Origin: Streptococcus oralis
GTDB lineage: Bacteria > Bacillota > Bacilli > Lactobacillales > Streptococcaceae
Direction of reading: 5' to 3'
Length of the DNA stretch: 64,000 nucleotides
NCBI RefSeq assembly: GCF_024399415.1
Contig: NZ_CP029257.1
Span: 581,501-645,500, forward strand
In this document: positions 9,801 through 18,726 of the stretch, piece after piece
Numbering within the stretch: the first letter of the stretch is position 1
How the letters are laid out: each line of letters starts with the position of its first letter
Made by a program: the position numbers and the translations under genes
Notes under the pieces: generated by a model
What the model was told of the DNA's origin: nothing
What the model saw: only the letters and a program-made list of their open reading frames with translations
The model's database searches: none

Positions 9801-11822
9801 AATACTGAAGGTGAAGTAGTTAAGGATTATCTTGTTAAGAAGATTCTTGCTGATAAAGAAGCTTTCCTATTAGGTCTGACTTATCTTAACCGTTGGTATA
9901 ATATCAACTATGACGATTTTAATGTTAAGGACTTGTCGGCTTACAAGTTGGATTTCTACGGTAAGAATGATGTTTCGGTTCTTGATACAATCATAGCTTT
10001 AGGGAAATCAGGACTAGAGAATCTCAAGGCTAAAAACAACTATACAGCGTATGATAATTCGCTCTCTGAAGCAACTGATAAACGAGGACTCTTCAATTAC
10101 CTTGAAGGCTACCGTCAGCTCTTCTTACCATATAAGACCAATAATGAATGGCTCAAAACCAATACAAAGGCCTACATCGTTGAGGCTAAATCGGATGTAG
10201 CAGAAGCGAGACAGCTTCAGGATGCAGCCGAGGGCAAGAGCAAGTACTCTGTCGGTGTTTATGATAAGATTACTGCAGATAATTGGGAACACAAGGGCAT
10301 GCTCCTGCCACTCTTGACCATGACAGAGAAGGGTGTCTATGCTATCTCCAATATGTCTACCCTCTCTATGGGAGCTTATGATCGCTACCGCCTGGATGCC
10401 AATAACAGGGTGCGCACAGACGCAGAACTAGTTGAATATGTCGAAGACAGAGTGAGAAAAACAGCTGAATACCAGCGCGACCACTATGATTTCTGGTATA
10501 AGATTCTGAATCCAGAAAGCAAGGACAAGCTCTTCCGTTCTGTTCTGGTTTATGATGGGTTCTTCTTGACTGATAAAGCAGGACAAAGCTACTGGGCTCC
10601 AGCTAATGACAAAAAATCACAGGCTATGCAGGAATTCTTTGGACCAGCTGGCAAGTGGTATCCAAGCAAGGGTTACAATGCCTATGCTACGGGAAGTGTT
10701 ACCCATTTTGATAGAGCACGATTGTTAGAAGACTATGGAAACTCAGTCTACACGCATGAGATGACCCATAATTCTGACGGTGCAATTTACTTTGAAGGTT
10801 ATGGCCGTCGTGAGGGCTTGGGTGCGGAACTCTATGCTCGGGGACTCTTGCAATCTTCGCCGAGCGCAGATGAACCAACTATTACGCTCAATACTCTCTT
10901 CAAGGTGGACAAGGATTCTAAGACACGTATGCATACCTATAATTTCAAGGAACGTGTTCAAAATGCAGCAGACCTGCAACACTATGTCCATGGTATGTTT
11001 GACATGATCTACACCTTGGACTATCTAGAAGGTACTTCTATGCTGAAGCAGAGTGATGCTGCCAAGTTACAGTGGTTCAGGAAGATGGAGAATTACTATA
11101 TTACAGATAAGTATGGCAAGGAGACCCACGCTGGAAACCAGACGCGAAGCTTTACAGCTGAGGAAATCAAGCAACTGAAGACCTTTGACTCCCTGATTGA
11201 AAATGATGTGATCACTCGTCGGGAGAATAAGGAAAGTGGGAAATATGGTCGAAATGGCTACCTCAGTCTCAGCCTCTTCTCACCAATTTACTCAGCCTTA
11301 AGCAATCCAAATGGAGCACCAGGTGACGTTATGTTCCGTCGCACAGCCTATGAATTACTAGCAGCCAAGGGCTACCATGACGGATTTGTCCCTTATGTTT
11401 CTGGTCAGTACTCTCAGGAAGCTTTCGATGAAGGGAAGAAAACGTGGGACGGATGGTCTGGAAGAGATGTTGGTCTCGTGACGGACCAGAAAGTCTTGGA
11501 AAATGTATTTAAAGGTGAATACACCTCTTGGGCAGCCTTCAAGAAGGCCATGTACAAGGAGCGAATTGATCAGCTGACCAAGCTGAAGCCAATTACCATT
11601 GAGTACGAGCTTAAAAATCCAAACAGTACCAAGAAAGTAACCATTCGTTCTTATGCAGAGATGCAGCAGTTGATGGACGCAGCCGTGGCAGAGGATGTAC
11701 GCAACATTACCAATGCTACTAGCCGTGTCGAAGCTAGCTGGGTTAACCTGCTCAAGAAGAAGATTTACAATGCTTATCTTCGTGAGACAGACGACTTCAG
11801 GCAGTCTATTTTCAAGAAATAA
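3888..11822 (+). CDS. zmpB: Giant M26 zinc metalloprotease, ZmpB-like (zmp1)
   Basis: A 2644-residue surface protease. It has a YSIRK-like signal region (residues 6-34), then an N-terminal sorting motif LPKTG (105-109) followed by two hydrophobic segments (about 114-131 and 139-160), the unusual anchor layout of the streptococcal Zmp family. Next come one G5 domain (~280-345), sixteen 18-residue repeats (358-644), five 96-residue G5 units (~660-1130), two FIVAR-like helical units (~1134-1285), an M26 N-terminal region from ~1375 and GLUG-type GGLV repeats (~1634-1720). The catalytic M26 domain has zinc motif H2290-E-M-T-H2294 and a conserved Glu at 2314. The C-terminal ~80 residues resemble pneumococcal ZmpB as I remember it; the substrate cannot be told from sequence. 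The frame is intact. It is longer than the ~1850-2000 residues usual for Zmp proteins because of the repeats. Confidence 0.9.
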   Translation: MTHQFYGEKRQRFSFRKLSVGLVSATIGSFFLSGQITGDLTSVKAAEIQSQQSAHVKYHYVVESELTEAEKSALIREIPKYVEDASETYYLVYRPTTQGDSSGVLPKTGHSGLWESTFTAMGLALLVLVVVRGRNGKRYLSSILLVTGMGSILLSPTVLAVTNIELAAYNQSLNLGLGDALPAPLKIDGYDYIGYLKNEEQNDSHLAHSAHKENPTLDLEKEKGSELKPSETNLDMKEVVSDKGDALTEEEREAIAAKEIEFTRSTPIYDLPELKISEQKSVQELPYQTKYQYTDELAQGQSKVIQSGVRGQRTVVTRHFRKDQEIVKSEMISDQVTVEPVSEIILVGTAPTNSIPKETPVHEVPELAEYGTTPETAPVHEVPELTEYGTTPETAPVHEVSELTEYGTSSETPPVQEIPELTEYGTSPETSPIRETPELTEYGTSPETSPVHEVPELTEYGTSSDTPPVQEIPELTEYGTSSETSPVRETPELTEYGTTPETAPVHEVSELTEYGTSSETPPVQEIPELTEYGTSPETSPIRETPELTEYGTSPETSPVHEVPELTEYGTSSDTPPVQEIPELTEYGTSSETSPVRETPELTEYGTTPETAPVHEVPELTEYGTSSDTPPVQEIPELTEYGTNPETAPIHENSELELTTNDEVRIEKIDFSIDEQYTDEIPEGSRQIATPGVEGERTIKTRVYSSNGQEVDRQELSNEETLAPVTQIVKVGTAKPTMVPNDPPKEDALPEYPLTYTDETRVEKIAFNIDEQTTDELVQDARQITTPGVEGERTIKTRVYSSNGQVVDRQELSNEETLAPVTQIVKVGTAKPTMVPSDAPKADALPEYPLTYTDETRVEKINFSIREEETDELVRDARQIATPGVQGERTIKTRVYSSNSQEIDRQELSNEETLAPVTQIVKVGTAKPTMVPNEAPKADILPEYPLTYTDETRVEKINFNIREEETDELVRDARQIATPGVQGERTIKTRVYSSNGQVVDRQELSNEETLAPVTQIVKVGTAKPSMVPNEAPKADILPEYPLTYTDETRVEKINFNIREEETDELVRDARQIATPGVQGERTIKTRVYSSNGQEIDRQELSNEETLAPVTQIVKVGTAKPNMVPNDAPKAEALEEFDLISLHNLLAEADQIKAQASYFNDSQSHQANYDAALTAGQAILSQSQASQAEVNQLVEQINQAKAQLSGLEVVKTALQTEYDLNPRVKTSVKYKNADSEKQTAYTDELTKAEGVLNDQTATQVQVNQALVSLTAAKEALNGVPKVKPTVSILSLTENTDDKSVTVQYRLEDQTQSFRSATAELYQGDQLIRTLPITNFAGSLKIGDLDYYTGYTLKTKLTYELDNGSFTEFETDSRNFELEYKKIAFRDIDSVEFYHKENDQYKRFVSMNSMPTDLSTYFVKIKSSESKEILLPVHSISEAEKDGKAVYKVNVTLPELVQESETGYKSGHDFYISKAVPSQQNVYTSFARLVDAMKRNMAGNYVLGADLDASEVSLAPADYVYLKGNFTGSLTGSHNGKQYAIYNLAKPLFENLKSGSTISNIDFKDVNIVGTYDSAALARNAENARITDVSVQGRVSVVGNASNVAGLVVNGTNTKITNSSFTGTILSNSQHIKAYNVGGLVSSLKGGESLLSQSKADVTIISGARSNEQRIGGLVGRLENNARITKSYVTGKVYNATTNGQIGGVVGSNYFNGLVDNVISNVSGTNVYSISGDQGYKNDRITQAYKVAKSETLKNDQFVTSTITQEEMEEKLTAMDITTSLDDTNLNTRFVDYGEEKNVQFDRGYSYANMEKLLPFYNKETIVSFANKIPKEHKLNKEYLLDVVPMKGDQIITDIHGNKTAINRLMLHYMDNTIDYLEISYKGDFVNRGIAEYSIKGLDLLYTPEAFVSDYTSILNQILPELNKVVLDSPAMRTVLGVAADTSLDELYLDTAFTQVKSKLSGELRKVLAMDKAINTEGEVVKDYLVKKILADKEAFLLGLTYLNRWYNINYDDFNVKDLSAYKLDFYGKNDVSVLDTIIALGKSGLENLKAKNNYTAYDNSLSEATDKRGLFNYLEGYRQLFLPYKTNNEWLKTNTKAYIVEAKSDVAEARQLQDAAEGKSKYSVGVYDKITADNWEHKGMLLPLLTMTEKGVYAISNMSTLSMGAYDRYRLDANNRVRTDAELVEYVEDRVRKTAEYQRDHYDFWYKILNPESKDKLFRSVLVYDGFFLTDKAGQSYWAPANDKKSQAMQEFFGPAGKWYPSKGYNAYATGSVTHFDRARLLEDYGNSVYTHEMTHNSDGAIYFEGYGRREGLGAELYARGLLQSSPSADEPTITLNTLFKVDKDSKTRMHTYNFKERVQNAADLQHYVHGMFDMIYTLDYLEGTSMLKQSDAAKLQWFRKMENYYITDKYGKETHAGNQTRSFTAEEIKQLKTFDSLIENDVITRRENKESGKYGRNGYLSLSLFSPIYSALSNPNGAPGDVMFRRTAYELLAAKGYHDGFVPYVSGQYSQEAFDEGKKTWDGWSGRDVGLVTDQKVLENVFKGEYTSWAAFKKAMYKERIDQLTKLKPITIEYELKNPNSTKKVTIRSYAEMQQLMDAAVAEDVRNITNATSRVEASWVNLLKKKIYNAYLRETDDFRQSIFKK
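4959..5819 (+). repeat. 54-bp coding tandem repeat array in zmp1 (16 units)
   Basis: Units encode an 18-residue consensus ending in ELTEYGT (for example ETAPVHEVPELTEYGTTP). Unit 1 is one codon short, units 2-16 are exactly 54 bp, and a decayed 17th begins at 5820. The array is Pro/Glu/Thr-rich and probably an extended stalk between the anchor and the G5 domains. Confidence 0.95.
5033..5680 (+). repeat. 324-bp direct tandem duplication (six 54-bp units, twice)
   Basis: Bases 5033-5356 and 5357-5680 read as identical when compared by eye. The six units within a copy differ from each other, so the repeat was copied as a 6-unit block, in frame. Confidence 0.9.
5868..7287 (+). repeat. Five 288-bp G5-domain repeats in zmp1
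   Basis: The period is 288 bp (96 residues), judged from recurrence of the ACTCG/ACGCG...GTTGA site at 6162, 6450, 6738 and 7026. Each unit has the G5 hallmark (ATPGVxGERTIKTRVYSSNG) and a linker with PEYPLTYTDETRVEK. The later units are nearly the same at nucleotide level, indicating recent duplication or gene conversion. Confidence 0.92.
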
Positions 11823-11850
11823 GGAAACGATTCTGTTTGATTAAAATTTG

Positions 11851-11886
11851 AAAAATTCCTAGGTTTAAGGCTACCTAGGAATTTTT
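11851..11886 (+). terminator. Terminator after zmp1
   Basis: AAAATTCCTAGGT pairs with ACCTAGGAATTTT around an 8-base loop, followed by T-rich sequence. Confidence 0.8.
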
Positions 11887-12005
11887 CTGTGGTTTCTCCA
11901 TGATCTTGTTTGTGCATTCAATACCTGATTAGATAAGGATTTTGAAAGCGTAAATGAACTGAAAAGATTAGCAGTTTTTTGTGGCTATTATTTATAGCAA
12001 ATAAA

Positions 12006-12034
12006 TTGAATAATCTAGTAAATTTCGGTAGAAT
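12006..12034 (+). promoter_or_regulatory. Promoter of zmp2, copy of the zmp1 promoter
   Basis: TTGAAT (12006-12011), 17-base spacer, TAGAAT (12029-12034). The surrounding bases also match the zmp1 promoter. It lies downstream of the longest possible start (11979), which fixes the true start of zmp2 further on. Confidence 0.78.
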
Positions 12035-12071
12035 AGAGGGGATTCAAATCATGATGAAGGAAAGATTAGGA

Positions 12072-15000
12072 ATGAAAAGAAATTATTTAGGAGAAAAGCA
12101 CCAACGTTTTTCATTGAGAAAAGTTTCGGTTGGTTTGGTTTCTGCTCTGGTAGGCGTTTTCTACCTTTCTAGTGGAGGAGGTTCTCTTGCAAATGTAGCA
12201 GCTAGTGAACAGACGCCATCCGTCACAAAACAGATTCACTATAAGTACGTGACAGAGAGTGAACTCACGGACCAAGAGAAGCAGTTGGTAGTCAAAGAAT
12301 TGCCACAGTTTGCTGAGGAAACAGATGATACTTACTATTTGATTTATCGTCCGACGAGACAGCTGCCTGCAACTGGTCACAGCCAACTCATTAGCTCAAT
12401 TGCAGCAGGGGCAGGCATTGTGCTACTGGTCGTAGCGATTAAACTGGGCAGAGATGATCGCAAGAAACTTGCTTCATTCATGCTTTTGACCAGTCTAGGA
12501 AGTCAGCTGATTGCGCCAACTTCCTTGGCTTTGACAAATCAAATGCTGGCAGACTATAATCAGGAATTGACTGTACAGGTCGGGGAAACATTGCAATCCC
12601 CACTTACGATTGAAGGCTACCAATATGTAGGGTATTTGAAATCTCAAAAAGAAGTAAACTCTCCAGTTGATGGCAAGAAAGAGTTGAATCATTCGGCTCC
12701 TATTGATACTCCAGTCCAAACTTCGAACGGAAGCCAAGCGCAGGAAGAGTATCGTGCTCAGAAACCAAGTGAAGCTCCTGTCTTTGAACAACCAGAGTTA
12801 AAGGTTGATAGTAAAGAAACGAGTCGTACAGAGATTATTCCTTTCCAAGTGGAGGAAGTAGAGGCGGATGATTTGCCGCAAGGTCAAACTGAGGTGATTC
12901 AGGCAGGGAAAAATGGTAGTCGTACCATCGTGACCCGCAGCTACCTTTTAAATGGTCAGGTGATCCATACAGAGGAGGTTTCCAATCAGGTAACGACTGA
13001 TCCGACTTCTGAGATTAGAAAAGTCGGAAGCAAGATCCCTTCTCCTACAAAACCAAGCCCAGGGGAGTCCGTTAGCGAGAAACCAACAGACGCTCCAATA
13101 AATGAAGTTCCAAGCTTAAACGTTGAAGAAAAAGATGTTACCACAACAGTGGCTGAACCCTACACTCGAGAACGAGTAGAGAGTGATAGCTTGCCAGTTG
13201 GCCAAATCAAGATAACTCAAGCTGGTCAAGATGGCGTGCGTACAATCGTCACCCGTCAGTACATGGTAGATGGAAAAGTAGAGAGAAGCCAGGAACTCTC
13301 TAACGAAGTGACGACTCCAGCGGTCTCAGAAATCGTAACAGTTGGAACAGGCCCTGTTAGTGACAAACCAACAGACGCTCCTATAAATGAAGTTCCAAGC
13401 TTAAGCGTCGAAGAAAAAGACGTTACTATGACGGTAGCAGAACCTTACACTCGAGAACGAGTAGAGAGTGATAGCTTGCCAGTTGGCCAGACAAAGATAA
13501 CCCAAGCTGGTCAAGATGGCGTGCGTACGATCGTCACTCGTCAGTACATGGTAGATGGAAAAGTAGAGAGAAGCCAGGAAATCTCCAACGAAGTGACAAC
13601 TCCTGCATTATCAGAAATCGTAACAGTCGGAACAGGTCCTGTTAGCGAGAAACCAACAGACGCTCCTGTAAATGAAGTTCCAAGCTTAAACGTTGAAGAA
13701 AAAGATGTCACCACGACGGTAGCAGAACCCTATCCAACTAAGGAAGTGGAAAGTGCTGACCTGCCTTTGGGGCAAAGGGAAGTTAGCCAAGCAGGCCAAG
13801 ATGGCGTCCGTACGATTGTGACTCGTCAGTATTTAGTAGATGGAAAAGTTGAAAATACAGAGGAAATCTCTAACACTATTACAAAAGAAGCAGTTCCTCA
13901 GATCATCAAAGTCGGTACAAAACCAATTTCTACAAATGCGGATCATGCTCCTGTAGAGCCAGAAAAAGGAATCCTCGACCTCGAACCCTTGCACCAATTA
14001 GTGGAAGAGGCCGATAGCATCCAGAAAACGCATCAGTATTTCAATGATACCACTGCAGATCAAGAGTCTTATAAACAGGCAGTCGCAAATGCCCAAGCTC
14101 TCTTTGAGGCATCTCATGCCAGTCAAGAACAGGTTGATTCCTTGAAAAATGCCCTTGAAACTGCTAAGAATAATCTAGACGGTCAACCTGTTGATAAGAA
14201 AACTCTTGGTGTTGAATTTGACATGAAGGATGTGACTCAGTCTACAGTTGCTTACCAGTATGCTGATGAACAAGCCAAACTCCGCTATCGTCGTGCTCTA
14301 GATCAGGCCAAGCTCGTTTTGGACAATCCTTTCGCCAATCAAGCCTTGGTCGATCAAGTTCGGACGGATCTCGAGGCAGCTCGTCAAGCTCTGGATGGAG
14401 TCAAGAGAAAACCAACCCTCTCTCTAGTCCGTGTCGAGAAGGAAGAAGATCAACGCCAAGTTTCTCTTAGCTATCACTTGACGGATGCTACAGCTAGCTA
14501 TCAATCAGCCAAAGTGCAGCTATACAAGGGCGAAACGCTGATCAAGGAAGTCGACCTTGTGGACCTCGCTCAAAAATTGACACTTGATGACTTGGACTAC
14601 TATACTCCTTATACCCTCAAAACTGTCATGAAATATGACCTGGGTCAAGGGGAACAAACTAGTATAGAGGATCAACGTCCAGTTCAGCTAGATTATAAGA
14701 AGGTTGAAATCAAAGACATCGACCGCATCGAACTGTACGGTAAAGATGGTAGTCACTACCGACGTTACCTATCCCTGTCGGAAGTGCCGTCCGATATGAA
14801 TAACTACTATGTCCGAATTCAGTCAGATAAGTTCAAGGATATGCTCTTACCCGTTTCTAAGATTACAGACAAGGGCAATGCCTATTCCGTAACGGTATCA
14901 GCTAATCAGCTCGTCGAGGGAGAAGGGGACCATTATCGTCCAGATTACTCTTTTGAACTGCCGAAAACGCCTCTTAGCCAAGAAGGTGTCTATACGTCCT

Positions 15001-18000
15001 TCAAAGCGCTCATAGAGGCCATGAAGTCAAACCCGACTGGAAACTTCAAACTAGGAGCGGATGTTTCAGCAGATGAGATTCAGTTAGAACAGTCTGCGAC
15101 AAGCTATGTTCCAGAAGAATTTTCAGGTAGTCTAACTAGCCGAGTGGATGGAAAAGATTATACCATCTACAACTTGGCAAAACCACTCTTTGCAACCTTG
15201 AAAAATGCCACCATCCAGCAACTGACCTTGAAATCGGCTGCAGTTTCAGGTAAGGACTCTATAGGGACCTTGGCTAGCAATGCTCAAAATGCAACGATTA
15301 CGGATGTTTCTGTAAGTGGTAGTCTATCTGGAAACAAGCATATCGGTGGACTGGTAGGAGTTGCCCAAAACACAAAACTAACCAATGTTGCCTTTAAAGG
15401 GTCCATCACCAGCACCCAAGATGGGGGACAGGAGTACAATATTGGTGGCTTGGTTGGTAATTTCCACGGCAACCAATCACTGGCGCAGAAGAGTCAGGTG
15501 GATGTATCTATCCAAGTAACGGGTCGAAATGGAGACCAGCGTGTTGGAGGCTTGATCGGTCGTTTGCAGAATGGAGCTAGATTAGAAACTTCTTATGTGT
15601 CTGGTTCTATCCAAAATGGAGGTCATTCTGGCCAAGTCGGTGGAGCGATCGGGTCTACTTGGAACAATGGACAGGTCCGAAATGTCTTGACCAGTGTCAA
15701 GGTTCAAAATGGTCATGCGATGACAGGAGATCCCTATCCTGAGGCTTCTGTTCGGGACTCTTATGTTCTTGAAGGAACTACAGCAAATCGAAAAGATGAG
15801 CGTTTTGTCCGTTCTATTTCAGAGGCCGATGCGCAAGCCAAACGTCAGTCCTTTAGAATCACTTCGAACTTGACGGACCAAGAGCCATTGCAGCAAGCTT
15901 ACCAGCATCAAACAGACTATAGTCGAGTGAGGGGAGCTCAGGAGTCCAGAAAGCAAGCCTACGAAAATGTAGAAAAACTATTACCATTCTACAACAAAGA
16001 CTTCATCGTTCATACAGCCAACCAATTAGCTGAAGATGATAAACTCAACAAAGTAGCCCTGCTAGATGTGGTTCCGATGAAAGATGAGACACTGATAACA
16101 GATGTCAACAGCCATAAGGGTGAAATCAATAGACTGATGCTGCATTATGCAGATAAGACGATCGCTTATCTTGATCTGACCTACAAGGGTGATTTTGCCA
16201 ATGGCCAGATTGCAGAATATAGCATCGCTGATAAGAATTTGCTCTATACGCCAGAAGCCTTCCTATCTGACTACCAGTCCATTAAAGCGAGTGTCTTGGA
16301 AGAACTCAAAGCTGTGACCTATGACTCAGCTGCAGTTCGAAAGGTCCTTGGAATTGGTGAAACAGCTTCCTTAGATGATCTTTATCTAGAAAAAGCCTTT
16401 GAACAAACCAAAGCCGAACTAGGTCAGGAACTCCTTAAGGTGCTTTCAGTTGATAAGTCGATCAACACCCTTGGCCCTGCTGTAGCGGATGCGATTAGCC
16501 AAAAGATTCTGAAGAACAAAGAGGCCTTCATGCTTGGTCTGACCTATCTCAATCGTTGGTACAATGTCAACTATGGAACGTTCAATACCAAAGATCTTAG
16601 TGCCTATAAGTTTGATTTCTTTGGCAATCAAGCAGCTTCGACACTGGATACTATCATCGCTCTCGGGAACTCTGGAATGGGCAATCTTCGAGCGCAAAAC
16701 AACTTCAATGCTTACCGACAATCCCTAGCCAAGGAAAAAGGCAAAGGAGACCTCTTTGCTTACTTAGAAAGTCTGCGTGAACTCTTCTTGCCAAATAAAA
16801 CCAACAGTGAGTGGTTCAAGGAAAATACTAAGGCTTATATCGTAGAAGCTCGTTCAAGTCTGCCAGAAATTCAGGCTAAGCAAGACAATGCAGATCGTAA
16901 GAGTAAGTATACAATCAAGGTCTACGACAGACTGACTCAGGGAGATTGGGGCTTCAAGCAAATGGTCCTCCAACTTCTGACCTTACCTGAAAGAGATGTC
17001 TATATCATCAGCAATATGTCGACTATTGCCTTTGGTAGCTTTGGAGGCTACAGGAAAGAAGGTGGTAGAGTTCTCTCAGGCGAGGAACTCCATCGACACG
17101 TTGAAAAACTTGTGGATCAATCAGCTGAATGGCAACGAAACCACTATGACATGTGGTACAACATTTTAAGTCCAAACAGGAAAGACACTCTATTCAGACG
17201 GGTGATCGTTACAGACGGTTTCTTTCTTTATAATGATAAAGGCCAGCAATATTGGGCTCCTCGTAATAATAAGACCTCTGTTGCTATGTACAATTTCTTT
17301 GGTCCTGCTGGCAAATATCACGGAGACAATGGACTAGGAGCCTTTGCCAATGGTTATGAAGTCTTCTACGTCTATGACCAGATGCTGGGAGCTTCTGGAA
17401 CCATGGTCTATACCCATGAAATGACCCACAACTCGGATGGTTCTATCTATTTTGAAGGACATGGTCGTCGTGAGGGTGAAGGACCTGAGAGCTTTGCTAC
17501 AGGGATGTTAGAGTCTGTAACCAATGTTAGCGAAAAAGGTCTCGTACTTAACAGCTTCTATCAAGGAGATAAAGATTCGACCACACGTTACCATACCTAT
17601 GATCCTGTTGCTCGATTCTCCTCAGCAGATGCTCTTCGCGACTACATGCATGGAGTCTTTGACGTACTGAACCTTCTAGATTATGTAGAAGGGGATGTTG
17701 TTACTGGTGTTCTAACTGATCAACAGAAAATGAAATGGTACCGTAAGGCTGAAAATTATAAATTTGAGAATACGTCTTATGGTAAGCAAGCTCACGCTGA
17801 TGATCGAATTGTCCCTATAACTGCCGAAGAAGCAGCCAAACTAAAATCTGTCGATGCTCTGGTTGATCATAATATCATTGGTCGTCGCGATGGTTGGGAT
17901 AGAGCTAGCTTTGGACGAAATGGCTACTATGTCATCAATATGTTTGCTTCCTTCTATGCAGCTCTGGACAATCCAACTGGTGCACCTGGGGGACTTATGT

Positions 18001-18497
18001 TCCGCCGTAGAGCTTATGAATTGCTCGGAGACAAGGGTTACCAACAAGGATTTGTCCCATATGTATCTGGCCAATACGCTGGCCAAGCGCTTAAAGAAGG
18101 TCATAAGACCTACTCAATCTGGAACAGAGGAGATGTCGGAGTAGTTGGAGATGATTTGGTTTTCAAAAATCTCTATGGTAGCCAGTATGAATCATGGAAG
18201 GATTTGAAGAAAGCCATGTTGAATGAGCGATACAACAAGGCTCAAAACTTCCTTCGCCCTATCACTATCGAGTTTGAAGCAGGAAAACTAGATAGCAAAC
18301 GACAAATTACGATTTCTTCTTATGAGGAATTACAAGATTATATGTACTTAGCAGTACTAGCGGATGCCTCAGCTAAGAACATTGATCGTGCCTTATCAGA
18401 CAGCTCTAAGAGCAGTGTCGCCCAACTCAAGTATCGTATTTTCAACGCTTATCTACGTGCCACAGACGACTTCAGACAGTCCATCTTTGAAAGATAG
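12072..18497 (+). CDS. M26 zinc metalloprotease, Zmp family (zmp2)
   Basis: A 2141-residue surface protease. I place the start at ATG 12072 rather than 11979, because the promoter -10 box is at 12029-12034 and AAGGAAAG precedes 12072, as in zmp1. The YSIRK-like region is NYLGEKHQRFSLRKVSVGLVS. LPATG is at 98-102, followed by two hydrophobic stretches. Four G5 units (~243-619) come next, the last three from a 285-bp repeat. Then come two FIVAR-like units (~634-776), the M26 N-terminal region from ~876, GLUG repeats (~1090-1196) and the catalytic domain with H1782-E-M-T-H and Glu1806. The zinc region (NSDGSIYFEGHGRREG) is close to that of zmp1, so the two are likely tandem duplicates that diverged in their stalks. 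The substrate is unknown. A terminator follows directly. Confidence 0.9.
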   Translation: MKRNYLGEKHQRFSLRKVSVGLVSALVGVFYLSSGGGSLANVAASEQTPSVTKQIHYKYVTESELTDQEKQLVVKELPQFAEETDDTYYLIYRPTRQLPATGHSQLISSIAAGAGIVLLVVAIKLGRDDRKKLASFMLLTSLGSQLIAPTSLALTNQMLADYNQELTVQVGETLQSPLTIEGYQYVGYLKSQKEVNSPVDGKKELNHSAPIDTPVQTSNGSQAQEEYRAQKPSEAPVFEQPELKVDSKETSRTEIIPFQVEEVEADDLPQGQTEVIQAGKNGSRTIVTRSYLLNGQVIHTEEVSNQVTTDPTSEIRKVGSKIPSPTKPSPGESVSEKPTDAPINEVPSLNVEEKDVTTTVAEPYTRERVESDSLPVGQIKITQAGQDGVRTIVTRQYMVDGKVERSQELSNEVTTPAVSEIVTVGTGPVSDKPTDAPINEVPSLSVEEKDVTMTVAEPYTRERVESDSLPVGQTKITQAGQDGVRTIVTRQYMVDGKVERSQEISNEVTTPALSEIVTVGTGPVSEKPTDAPVNEVPSLNVEEKDVTTTVAEPYPTKEVESADLPLGQREVSQAGQDGVRTIVTRQYLVDGKVENTEEISNTITKEAVPQIIKVGTKPISTNADHAPVEPEKGILDLEPLHQLVEEADSIQKTHQYFNDTTADQESYKQAVANAQALFEASHASQEQVDSLKNALETAKNNLDGQPVDKKTLGVEFDMKDVTQSTVAYQYADEQAKLRYRRALDQAKLVLDNPFANQALVDQVRTDLEAARQALDGVKRKPTLSLVRVEKEEDQRQVSLSYHLTDATASYQSAKVQLYKGETLIKEVDLVDLAQKLTLDDLDYYTPYTLKTVMKYDLGQGEQTSIEDQRPVQLDYKKVEIKDIDRIELYGKDGSHYRRYLSLSEVPSDMNNYYVRIQSDKFKDMLLPVSKITDKGNAYSVTVSANQLVEGEGDHYRPDYSFELPKTPLSQEGVYTSFKALIEAMKSNPTGNFKLGADVSADEIQLEQSATSYVPEEFSGSLTSRVDGKDYTIYNLAKPLFATLKNATIQQLTLKSAAVSGKDSIGTLASNAQNATITDVSVSGSLSGNKHIGGLVGVAQNTKLTNVAFKGSITSTQDGGQEYNIGGLVGNFHGNQSLAQKSQVDVSIQVTGRNGDQRVGGLIGRLQNGARLETSYVSGSIQNGGHSGQVGGAIGSTWNNGQVRNVLTSVKVQNGHAMTGDPYPEASVRDSYVLEGTTANRKDERFVRSISEADAQAKRQSFRITSNLTDQEPLQQAYQHQTDYSRVRGAQESRKQAYENVEKLLPFYNKDFIVHTANQLAEDDKLNKVALLDVVPMKDETLITDVNSHKGEINRLMLHYADKTIAYLDLTYKGDFANGQIAEYSIADKNLLYTPEAFLSDYQSIKASVLEELKAVTYDSAAVRKVLGIGETASLDDLYLEKAFEQTKAELGQELLKVLSVDKSINTLGPAVADAISQKILKNKEAFMLGLTYLNRWYNVNYGTFNTKDLSAYKFDFFGNQAASTLDTIIALGNSGMGNLRAQNNFNAYRQSLAKEKGKGDLFAYLESLRELFLPNKTNSEWFKENTKAYIVEARSSLPEIQAKQDNADRKSKYTIKVYDRLTQGDWGFKQMVLQLLTLPERDVYIISNMSTIAFGSFGGYRKEGGRVLSGEELHRHVEKLVDQSAEWQRNHYDMWYNILSPNRKDTLFRRVIVTDGFFLYNDKGQQYWAPRNNKTSVAMYNFFGPAGKYHGDNGLGAFANGYEVFYVYDQMLGASGTMVYTHEMTHNSDGSIYFEGHGRREGEGPESFATGMLESVTNVSEKGLVLNSFYQGDKDSTTRYHTYDPVARFSSADALRDYMHGVFDVLNLLDYVEGDVVTGVLTDQQKMKWYRKAENYKFENTSYGKQAHADDRIVPITAEEAAKLKSVDALVDHNIIGRRDGWDRASFGRNGYYVINMFASFYAALDNPTGAPGGLMFRRRAYELLGDKGYQQGFVPYVSGQYAGQALKEGHKTYSIWNRGDVGVVGDDLVFKNLYGSQYESWKDLKKAMLNERYNKAQNFLRPITIEFEAGKLDSKRQITISSYEELQDYMYLAVLADASAKNIDRALSDSSKSSVAQLKYRIFNAYLRATDDFRQSIFER
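13072..13930 (+). repeat. Three 285-bp G5-domain repeats in zmp2
   Basis: The period is 285 bp (95 residues), from ACAGACGCTC at 13086, 13371 and 13656. Each unit holds QAGQDGVRTIVTRQY and the linker KPTDAP(I/V)NEVPSL. Units 1 and 2 are nearly identical. Confidence 0.9.
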
Positions 18498-18502
18498 ACA
18501 CG

Positions 18503-18533
18503 AAAAAAGAAGATCCAAGTGATCTTCTTTTTT
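18503..18533 (+). terminator. Terminator after zmp2
   Basis: AAAAGAAGATC-CAAGT-GATCTTCTTTT with a T-run. The A-run on the other side could make it work in both directions. Confidence 0.85.
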
Positions 18534-18665
18534 AGGTGAATGGCTTGCTTAGTACAAAAACGAATGAATTTACAAATAAATTGATACAGGACATATTTCT
18601 TACTCTAAATATCTGGAGAGAAATTGGAAAACATTCATCATCTAGTATACTCGTTTCGAAATTTC

Positions 18666-18694
18666 TTTTGTTTTTCATGAAAATATGATAAAAT
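18666..18694 (+). promoter_or_regulatory. Promoter of small membrane gene 1
   Basis: TTTTGT (18666-18671), 17 bases, TAAAAT (18689-18694). It aligns without gaps to the promoter of the paralogous gene at 24928-24956; both have AAATATG just before the -10 and GATAG after it. Confidence 0.55.
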
Positions 18695-18726
18695 GATAGT
18701 TGTAAAATTTTTTTAAGGAGATTCGG

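Noticed and set aside
11979..12071. Longer N-terminus for zmp2
   Set aside because: The promoter -10 box lies at 12029-12034, inside that extension, and the shorter start restores the YSIRK-like N-terminus and RBS seen in zmp1.
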